From CAZVWQ01 sp964631275 (GTDB lineage: Bacteria > Patescibacteriota > JACMRA01), in NCBI GenBank assembly GCA_964631275.1, contig CAZVWQ010000037.1, positions 1-11,075 on the forward strand: a stretch of 11,075 nucleotides of DNA, in the 5' to 3' direction. A program made the translations under genes and the position numbers. Of this stretch, positions 6,536 through 11,075 are shown in pieces; within the stretch, counting starts at the first letter, position 1; each line of letters opens with the position of its first letter. The notes under the pieces are model-generated. The model had not been told where the DNA came from. It saw only the letters and a list, made by a program, of their open reading frames with translations, and did no database searches.

Positions 6536-6922
6536 ATGTCTAAAGTGCAAAAAATAATCGATCAATTAAAAGAACTAAGTCTTATAGAGGCTTCTGAACT
6601 AGTAAAGCAGATAGAAGAAACCTTCGATGTAACTGCCGCTGCTCCTGCTGCTACTGTGGTTGCCGCTCCTGTTGCTGGTGCAGACGCTGGTGCCGCTGCT
6701 CCTGAAAAAACAGAATTTAACGTAAAAGTTAATGAAGTTCCAGCAGACAAAAAAATTGCTGTAATCAAGGCTGTAAAAAATATTCTTAACGTTGGCTTAG
6801 CTGACGCCAAAACAAAAGTCGAAAGTGCTCCGTTTGTAGTTGCTGAGAATGTAAAAAAAGAAGATGCTGAAAAAATGAGGCAAGATCTTTCTGAGGCTGG
6901 TGCCGTTGTAGTTCTTGAATAA
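6536..6922 (+). CDS. rplL: Large-subunit ribosomal protein bL12 (L7/L12)
   Basis: bL12 is the multi-copy stalk protein that recruits and stimulates translation GTPases. The 128 residues show the standard plan: an N-terminal dimerisation helix pair (1-32, KIIDQLKELSLIEASELVKQ), a mobile Ala/Pro/Val-rich hinge (about 33-55) and a C-terminal globular domain with EKTEFNVKV, KKIAVIKAVKNI and GLADAK. The ATG at 6536 follows an AT-rich leader with no Shine-Dalgarno box. It is the first gene of the cluster. Its usual upstream partner rplJ (uL10) is not beside it, since a repeat-filled gap lies there instead. uS2 follows after 20 bases. Confidence 0.97.
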   Translation: MSKVQKIIDQLKELSLIEASELVKQIEETFDVTAAAPAATVVAAPVAGADAGAAAPEKTEFNVKVNEVPADKKIAVIKAVKNILNVGLADAKTKVESAPFVVAENVKKEDAEKMRQDLSEAGAVVVLE

Positions 6923-6942
6923 TATAATACTTTTTAACCAAA

Positions 6943-7719
6943 ATGGCTACCCAAAACCTAAGTCTAATGAAATTATTTGAGCTAGGAGCTCATAGAGGTA
7001 ATTCCAAATCCAAGCTTAACTCTAAGCTAAGGAGTTGTATTCATTCTTATATGAATGATATAACCATTATCGATTTAGTAAAAACCATTACTTCTATCGA
7101 ATCTTCGGTTAAATATCTGAAATACCTAGGTCAACGTAAAAAACAAGTCTTAGTTGTTGGTACCTCAAACCATATTAAACATTTAGTTCCTGGTATTGCT
7201 AGTAAGTTCTCAACTGGAACCATGCCTTATGTTAATAGTCGATGGTTAGGTGGAACATTAACTAATTGGACTACCATAAAAAGAACTTTAAAAACTTATT
7301 CTAAACTAGAAAGTATCGAGTCAAATGAAGAGTTCTTTAGTAAATTAGCTAAAAACGAACAACTTAGAATAAAAAAACAAAAAGCCAAAATTGGTAGATT
7401 CTTTGGCGGCTTAACAGATCTTAAAAATAACAGGCCAGGAGCTTTGTTAGTTTTAGATATCGATGATAATCCTATTGCTATCAAAGAAGCCAATCTAAAA
7501 AACATTCCAGTTATTGGCCTAACTAACACTAAAGCTAACGTTTTACCCAAAAAATTAAACACTACTATTGTTTGTAACATTAATTCGATCAATGCCGTGG
7601 AGTTTATCCTTGATATTTTAGTTGAGGCTTACAATGAAGGGCTAAAAGAAGGAGTAGCTAGTCAAATGCAAAAATTAGGTGAAGAAAAAAAATTAGAAAA
7701 TAAAATAAAAAAAGATTAA
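6943..7719 (+). CDS. rpsB: Small-subunit ribosomal protein uS2
   Basis: uS2 binds late at the junction of the head and body of the 30S subunit. The 258-residue length is typical. Supporting blocks are LMKLFELGAHRGN near the start, ITIIDLVKT, VLVVGTSNH, the family signature MPYVNSRWLGGTLTNW (about residues 93-108), then KIGRFFGGLTDLK and GALLVLDI. The segment after VIGLTNTKANV lacks the usual P-x-N-D-D-A-type motif, so this is a divergent member. The tail is lysine- and glutamate-rich. The gene sits between bL12 and bL33; the classical partner tsf is not adjacent. Confidence 0.95.
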   Translation: MATQNLSLMKLFELGAHRGNSKSKLNSKLRSCIHSYMNDITIIDLVKTITSIESSVKYLKYLGQRKKQVLVVGTSNHIKHLVPGIASKFSTGTMPYVNSRWLGGTLTNWTTIKRTLKTYSKLESIESNEEFFSKLAKNEQLRIKKQKAKIGRFFGGLTDLKNNRPGALLVLDIDDNPIAIKEANLKNIPVIGLTNTKANVLPKKLNTTIVCNINSINAVEFILDILVEAYNEGLKEGVASQMQKLGEEKKLENKIKKD

Positions 7720-7728
7720 TTTTTAATT

Positions 7729-7929
7729 ATGGCTTGGCAAAAAAATAAAATAATTCTTTCCTGTGTTACCGAAGTAACCCTAGAAGACGGTACCAAAAAA
7801 AAAGTTTATCACCGCTATTTAACCAAAAAATCTAAAGGTAAAGGTAAACCAACGAGAAAATTAAACCTTAAAAAGTTTAATCCACACACTAATAAAAGAG
7901 AGTCATACGAAGAAGTTAAGTATAAATAA
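7729..7929 (+). CDS. rpmG: Large-subunit ribosomal protein bL33
   Basis: bL33 is a small 50S protein near the E site. The 66-residue product matches in NKIILSCVTEV, the Y-H-R-Y-L-T-K-K strand and the LNLKKFNPHTNKRESYEEVK tail. Only one cysteine is present, so this is the zinc-free form. It is a little longer than the usual 50-55 residues because of the loop EVTLEDGTKKK and the KGKGKPTRK segment. The start is set by TTAATTATG nine bases after the uS2 stop. Confidence 0.93.
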   Translation: MAWQKNKIILSCVTEVTLEDGTKKKVYHRYLTKKSKGKGKPTRKLNLKKFNPHTNKRESYEEVKYK

Positions 7930-7938
7930 ACATTAATT

Positions 7939-8160
7939 ATGGCTGGTAAAGTAAAGAAATTTAGAGCAAAACCACGCAAAGGTGCCAAAAAACGGTTCAA
8001 GCCTTCTGGGGCTAAAGATAGTAGTGAAACTAAATTACAAACTAAAAGAATTAATAATGCTCATAGGTTAATTGGTAAAAGTAGAGAAAGAAAGCTTAAA
8101 GCTGCTAAGCCTACTATAATTAGCAAAGTTCACCAAAAATTTAAAGAATTATTTAGATAA
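7939..8160 (+). CDS. rpmI: Large-subunit ribosomal protein bL35
   Basis: The 73-residue, very basic product carries the bL35 pattern: KPRKGAKKRFKPSGA (11-25), then the NNAHRLIGKSRERKLKAAK block corresponding to the family's H-L-L-x-K-K-S-x-K-R-K-R. It begins nine bases after the bL33 stop in the context ATTAATTATG and is followed by bL20 after 37 bases, the conserved rpmI-rplT pair. infC, which usually precedes this pair in bacteria, is not here. Confidence 0.94.
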   Translation: MAGKVKKFRAKPRKGAKKRFKPSGAKDSSETKLQTKRINNAHRLIGKSRERKLKAAKPTIISKVHQKFKELFR

Positions 8161-8197
8161 GCCATTTAATCAAAATTTTAATTAATTAAATCTTAAT

Positions 8198-8557
8198 ATG
8201 TCTAGAGTAAAAAAAGGCAAAGCAGCAAAAAAACATCGTAAATATCTACTTTCTAGAGCCAAAGGCTACCTTAACGGAGCTAAGAGTAAATTTCGGTTAG
8301 CTAAAGAAAGGTTATTAAAAGCAGAATCTAATGCCTACAAAGACAGAAAAAGAAGAAAAAGAGAGTTTAGAAGTTTATGGATAACTAGAATTAATGGGGC
8401 TCTCGATCAGATTGGCTCCGATTTAAGCTATTCAAAATTCCTTGGTATGGCTAATAAGCAAGGTTTAGAACTTAATCGTAAAATGCTTTCAGAGATTGCT
8501 ATTCAGGATATTGACTCATTCAAAAAAATTGTAGAAGAAGTTCAAAAAAAATCTTAA
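8198..8557 (+). CDS. rplT: Large-subunit ribosomal protein bL20
   Basis: bL20 is needed for early 50S assembly and in several bacteria represses its own operon by binding the mRNA. The 119-residue product has the normal length and motifs: RVKKGKAAKKHRKYLLSRAKGYLNGAK, then AYKDRKRRKREFRSLWITRINGA (about 46-68) and the globular C-terminal part with YSKFLGMANKQGLELNRKML. It is the last gene of the cluster. A dispersed repeat begins 14 bases after its stop codon and may take the place of a terminator. I see no bL20-binding pseudoknot with confidence in the 37-base spacer before it. Confidence 0.96.
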   Translation: MSRVKKGKAAKKHRKYLLSRAKGYLNGAKSKFRLAKERLLKAESNAYKDRKRRKREFRSLWITRINGALDQIGSDLSYSKFLGMANKQGLELNRKMLSEIAIQDIDSFKKIVEEVQKKS

Positions 8558-8571
8558 CAAAGAATTAATTA

Positions 8572-8691
8572 TTTTATACTCAATTCAGTTTCAAAATTTA
8601 CATTTTTAAATCTTAAAAAGCTACAAAATAGCTTTAAAATCAAATTAAGCTTAGCTTTGATGTTAAATTTGGTTATAAAATGGGTATAAAA
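8572..8691 (+). repeat. Dispersed repeat family B, copy 2
   Basis: This 120-base element is bounded by TTTTATACTCA (8572-8582) and TGGGTATAAAA (8681-8691), an 11-base inverted repeat with one mismatch. Inside are two potential hairpins: AAAGCTA/TAGCTTT with a five-base loop (8617-8635) and ATCAAA/TTTGAT (about 8639-8661). The left 50 bases match 3309-3358 with one mismatch. It begins 14 bases after the bL20 stop and is followed at once by repeat C. Confidence 0.88.
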
Positions 8692-8694
8692 ATG

Positions 8695-8809
8695 TCTAAT
8701 ACCATTTCGCCATAAATCATTTATTACGATATGAGACGGTTTTACCTTAAAAAGCTAAACTTTTCTCTGAATTTTTGGAATAGTTTTATAGTAAATTAGC
8801 ATAAGATAT
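8695..8809 (+). repeat. Dispersed repeat family C, copy 2
   Basis: It is the partner of the inverted copy at 232-346, with roughly ten differences over 108 bases by eye. The internal hairpin arm of copy 1 (TTTAGCTT) carries a substitution here (TTTACCTT), which breaks one pair. It lies three bases from the end of repeat B copy 2, so the 8558-8914 gap is mostly repeat sequence; 8810-8914 shows nothing recognisable. Confidence 0.87.
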
Positions 8810-8914
8810 ACTCAAATACTAACTAAATAATGATTTAACTAAAGTTTTTATTTTGGTTAAATAAAGAAAACACAGTCAGAAAAACTCACTAAGTAATAAT
8901 GCATGGGGGATTGG

Positions 8915-9601
8915 CTATAACTCTTTTTTACTTACTACCTTCAAGTTTTGATCTAGTTTGTACGCAATTGGTTGGCCAGTGGCAATTTCTAGTTTTGGGA
9001 TTTCTTCGTCAGATATATTTTCTAAATGTTTAATCAAAGCCCTTAAAGAGTTTCCATGAGCAGATATAAGGATTTTTTTACCAGCAATTAACTGAGGCAC
9101 AATTTCTACTTGCCAGTAAGGCAAGACCCTAGCCACAGTTAGCTTTAGATTTTCGGTATTTGGCAAATAGCTATCTGGTAAGTTTTTATATCTTGAGTCA
9201 TTTTTGGGATGCCTAGGATCTGTAATTTCTAGTTCTGGAGGTAAAATATCGTAACTTCGCCTCCATTTATGGACTTGCTCTTGACCAAATTTTTGAACAG
9301 TCTCGGTCTTGTTTAGTCCCTGCAAAGACCCATAATGTCTTTCGTTTAGTCTCCAATTTTTTTTGACTGGTAAGTATGCAAAATCCATTTCGTCCAAAAT
9401 TAAATCAAGTGTATGGATAGCCCTAGTCAGAACCGAGGTGTAGGCAATATCAAATTTGTATCCAGCAGTTTTAAGCTTTTTACCAGCATTCCTAGCTTCT
9501 TGGATTCCTTGCTCGGTCAAGCGAACGTCCGTCCATCCAGTAAAAAAATTCTTCAAATTCCATTCACTTTGACCATGTCTTGTGAGTACAAGAGTATACA
9601 T
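8915..9601 (-). CDS. gpmA: 2,3-bisphosphoglycerate-dependent phosphoglycerate mutase (GpmA)
   Basis: GpmA interconverts 3- and 2-phosphoglycerate in glycolysis through a phosphohistidine. Counted from the ATG at 9601 (228 residues), the phosphorylated histidine is His9 in LTRHGQSEWN. Further family blocks are FTGWTDVRLTEQG, the RLNERHYGSLQGLNK stretch containing the catalytic Glu (about residue 88), WRRSYDILPPEL, and AHGNSLRAL with the second catalytic His at 182. A start further up at 9631 would add ten residues (MDSKIKLKYL) not typical of the family, so MYTLVLTRHG is chosen. The protein stops about 20 residues earlier than E. coli GpmA, after QPIAYKLDQNLKVVSKKEL, so the flexible C-terminal tail that closes over the active site is shortened. 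It is a single gene, convergent with the ribosomal cluster. Confidence 0.95.
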   Translation of the reverse strand: MYTLVLTRHGQSEWNLKNFFTGWTDVRLTEQGIQEARNAGKKLKTAGYKFDIAYTSVLTRAIHTLDLILDEMDFAYLPVKKNWRLNERHYGSLQGLNKTETVQKFGQEQVHKWRRSYDILPPELEITDPRHPKNDSRYKNLPDSYLPNTENLKLTVARVLPYWQVEIVPQLIAGKKILISAHGNSLRALIKHLENISDEEIPKLEIATGQPIAYKLDQNLKVVSKKEL

Positions 9602-9936
9602 AAGATATTTTAGTTTGATTTTACTATCCAAAAAAACTAATAATTTAAGCTTATGTCAATTAGTTAAATTTCAGATATGTTTTTTAAATTCATAAAAAAA
9701 TTTCTTCTGACTAAGCTTTTTAAAAATAATATTTTAAACTTGCTTAAAAAATATACACTTCTACTAAGGTTTTAAAGTTAGGTTCGTATCGCAGTTATAC
9801 TTAAATTAATCGGAATTAAGATTTTTTTAATTTGCAAATATTTTCTTTTAGTAGTCTTGTTCTCAAATCTTTTAAAGATATTTTTTTTGGTTAAATATAA
9901 TAAAAATGATTATTTTATTTATTTTGGGACTTTTTA
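9602..9936. other. 335-base intergenic stretch with no recognised gene
   Basis: This very AT-rich region lies upstream of gpmA. It may hold the gpmA promoter, but no convincing -35/-10 pair stands out. A 32-codon frame (9677-9775, plus strand) encodes a Phe/Leu/Lys-rich peptide, within what chance would give in this composition. I see no tRNA, no CRISPR and no strong terminator. Confidence 0.5.
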
Positions 9937-10069
9937 TTTTATACTCACTACAAAGCAAATTTCAGTTTTTTTAGAATTTAAGCTTTTAGTTTCAGCTAAG
10001 TTGAAACAAACATTAAAAAGAAACATTTAAAATTCAAAAAGTCCTGGTTTGGGTTGATTTGGGTGTAAA
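9937..10069 (+). repeat. Dispersed repeat family A, copy 1
   Basis: This 133-base element runs from TTTTATACTCA to TGGGTGTAAA. Its reverse-complement twin at 6150-6282 differs at only a few positions, and a more diverged copy lies at 3153-3275. The hairpin GTTTCA (9989-9994) / TGAAAC (10002-10007) is kept. In this copy the right terminus has GTGTAAA in place of GTATAAA. Confidence 0.93.
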
Positions 10070-10383
10070 GCAAATAAAAAATAGGTTATTTTTTGAGTAA
10101 TGAGACAAACTAATTTTTCAAATCTCAATGGTTAAGCTCCAAAATATACCTATTACCGTATTAATTCACAAAGCTTTTAGGTAAAATCAACTCTTTAAAC
10201 TATCTACTTGTTTGATTATTAAAGGATGATTGCCAAAATTGTAAGTGCAACTGGTATACTTTAATCTACACCAAATTTTTGCTTTATTGTAAGTAAACAA
10301 TGTAAGAGGTATTAATAAGATTATTTAATAAACAAACTTAGAAATTCATTAAGTAGTAAGTTATTTTAAGTGATTTTTTTAGA
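10070..10383. other. 314-base intergenic stretch downstream of bL31, no recognised feature
   Basis: AT-rich sequence between repeat A copy 1 and the 3' end of the bL31 gene. I find no long ORF, no tRNA fold and no GC-rich terminator. A small interrupted palindrome (ATTGT/ACAAT around 10288-10300) is the only symmetric element seen. Confidence 0.5.
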
Positions 10384-10941
10384 TTACGATGCGTTGTTTT
10401 CTTCAGACGAGGTTTCTGCTTTAACTGATTCGGCTATAGTCTTTTTTGGCTCTGGGTTTTGAGCTATAACTTCAGGACTTACTTCTTTAACTTTAATTTC
10501 AGTCTCTTGAGGAGTTGACTCTTCTAACGAAGACTGAGAATTCTTTGCTAGAGTTTGGTTTTGAGATTCATTTTCTTTAGCGTGTGACTCTGCTTTTTTT
10601 GAAGATTGACCTGATTTGGGAGGTTTATTTTTTTCTGATTTGCTAATTTCTTCCCCCTCTTCGACTAAGTCGGCTAGAGATTGAGTCATTTTCCTAGCTC
10701 TTTGTTTTTTGAGCTTTTTGGCACCTTGCATGCCTTGGGTTTTAGCTAAACGTTCTTGAAACTTTTCGATTCTTCCAGCTGTATCAACTACCACATCTTG
10801 CCCAGTATAGAATGGATGGCAATTTCCACAGATTTCTATAGTGAGTTCCTTAATTGCTGAAGCGATAGTATATACGCTTCCACAGTTAGAACATTTGGCT
10901 GTTGCGTCGCTATAAATATCAACGTCTACGCTCTTGGCCAT
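10384..10941 (-). CDS. rpmE: Large-subunit ribosomal protein bL31 with long charged C-terminal tail
   Basis: bL31 forms part of the bridge between the 50S central protuberance and the 30S head. From the ATG at 10941 the product has 185 residues. Residues 1-68 are the bL31 domain: two CxxC pairs (Cys17, Cys20, Cys38, Cys41) that would bind zinc, then HPFYTGQDVVVDTAGRIEKF. The usual IHP near the N terminus is replaced by VDVDIYSDA. Residues 69-185 are a tail absent from standard bL31 (about 70 residues): first basic (KKLKKQRARK), then low-complexity Lys/Glu/Ser/Gln/Pro and acidic to the end. A longer frame could start at 10983, but MAKSVDVDIY is the natural start. The gene is monocistronic here, with a possible TTGACA box upstream. 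Confidence 0.93.
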   Translation of the reverse strand: MAKSVDVDIYSDATAKCSNCGSVYTIASAIKELTIEICGNCHPFYTGQDVVVDTAGRIEKFQERLAKTQGMQGAKKLKKQRARKMTQSLADLVEEGEEISKSEKNKPPKSGQSSKKAESHAKENESQNQTLAKNSQSSLEESTPQETEIKVKEVSPEVIAQNPEPKKTIAESVKAETSSEENNAS

Positions 10942-10980
10942 AAAATATAAATATATAATTAAATTAAAATAACTTAAACA

Positions 10981-11008
10981 CAAATATAGATTATTAAGAT
11001 TTTGTCAA
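10981..11008 (-). promoter_or_regulatory. Possible bL31 promoter
   Basis: On the minus strand a perfect TTGACA (11008-11003) is followed after 16 bases by TATTTG (10986-10981), a weak -10. The -35 box overlaps the inverted repeat TTGTC-TTT-GACAA (11014-11002), resembling the one at the bL12 promoter. The start codon is about 40 bases downstream of the proposed -10. The -10 match is poor, so this is tentative. Confidence 0.35.
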
Positions 11009-11036
11009 AGACAAGTAGCTAAAAAACTCAAAAGCC

Positions 11037-11075
11037 TAAATTCTTAACGGGTAATTGCCGTAACGATTAGTCCAA
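11037..11075 (+). repeat. Dispersed repeat family D, copy 3 (cut by window end)
   Basis: The last 39 bases repeat the family D core: TAAATTCTTAACGG, the imperfect palindrome ACGGGTAATTGCCGT and TAACGATTAGTCCAA. The sequence to the left (before 11037) does not match the other two copies, so the left half is either lost or diverged. The right half lies outside the window. Confidence 0.75.

Noticed and set aside
6562..6810. Minus-strand frame of 82 codons with an Ala-rich stretch
   Set aside because: It mirrors the Ala/Pro hinge of bL12; the plus-strand gene is certain.
7296..7592. Minus-strand frame of 98 codons
   Set aside because: It is antisense to the conserved uS2 sequence, and its composition is explained by the opposite strand.
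9677..9775. A 32-codon plus-strand ORF encoding a Phe/Leu/Lys-rich peptide that could be a small membrane-active toxin
   Set aside because: In DNA this AT-rich such Phe/Leu/Lys/Asn peptides arise by chance; there is no start context, paired antitoxin or repeat of the frame to support it.
9775..9815. GGTTCGTATCG-like T-loop hint of a tRNA
   Set aside because: No matching acceptor, D or anticodon arms can be placed around it.
3153..10069. Repeat copies as a CRISPR array or integron attC sites
   Set aside because: The repeats are far apart, lie in both orientations, are not regularly spaced, and no cas, integrase or cassette structure is present.

Overview
The window is strongly AT-rich bacterial chromosome. 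Genes are compact, separated by unusually long non-coding gaps, and nearly all end in TAA. None of the starts examined has a purine-rich Shine-Dalgarno box; several start in an AT-rich context such as TTAATTATG. The ribosomal proteins, EngB, Lgt, phosphoglycerate mutase and a domain-rearranged leucyl-tRNA synthetase are all bacterial in type. I infer a reduced-genome bacterium, possibly of the Patescibacteria/CPR kind; the sequence alone does not settle the phylum.

Layout. Positions 1-174 (minus) hold the start of a secreted protein cut by the window edge. Positions 507-1571 (minus) encode a prolipoprotein diacylglyceryl transferase (Lgt). It is transcribed away from a serine-rich, membrane-anchored protein at 1674-2099. 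EngB/YsxC, a ribosome-assembly GTPase, lies at 2373-2969 and converges on a small basic 55-residue ORF at 2958-3125. The most unusual gene is 3604-6003: an alpha/beta hydrolase of the RBBP9/YdeN type fused to the C-terminal half of a leucyl-tRNA synthetase, with a HAD-type phosphatase-like domain inserted before the anticodon-binding domain. The N-terminal half of the synthetase (HIGH motif and editing domain) is absent from the window. A tight plus-strand ribosomal-protein cluster follows: bL12, uS2, bL33, bL35 and bL20 (6536-8557). A recognisable TTGACA-type promoter lies in front of it. Then come a minus-strand GpmA phosphoglycerate mutase (8915-9601) and a minus-strand bL31 with a long charged tail (10384-10941).

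The non-coding gaps are not featureless. By eye they contain at least ten copies of four interspersed repeat families, about 100-133 bases each, in both orientations. They occur only between genes, often two side by side. Two families have inverted ends of the form TTTTATACYCA, and a third ends in a related ATACCA sequence. Two copies of family A, in opposite orientation almost 4 kb apart, differ at only a few positions. This looks like a set of small non-autonomous mobile elements (MITE-like); no transposase gene is in the window.

Most genes serve translation: ribosomal proteins, ribosome assembly and a synthetase fragment. Lgt and the two exported proteins belong to the cell envelope, and GpmA to glycolysis. 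The candidates for new biology are the chimeric synthetase, which predicts a separately encoded N-terminal half, and the shared-terminus repeat families.
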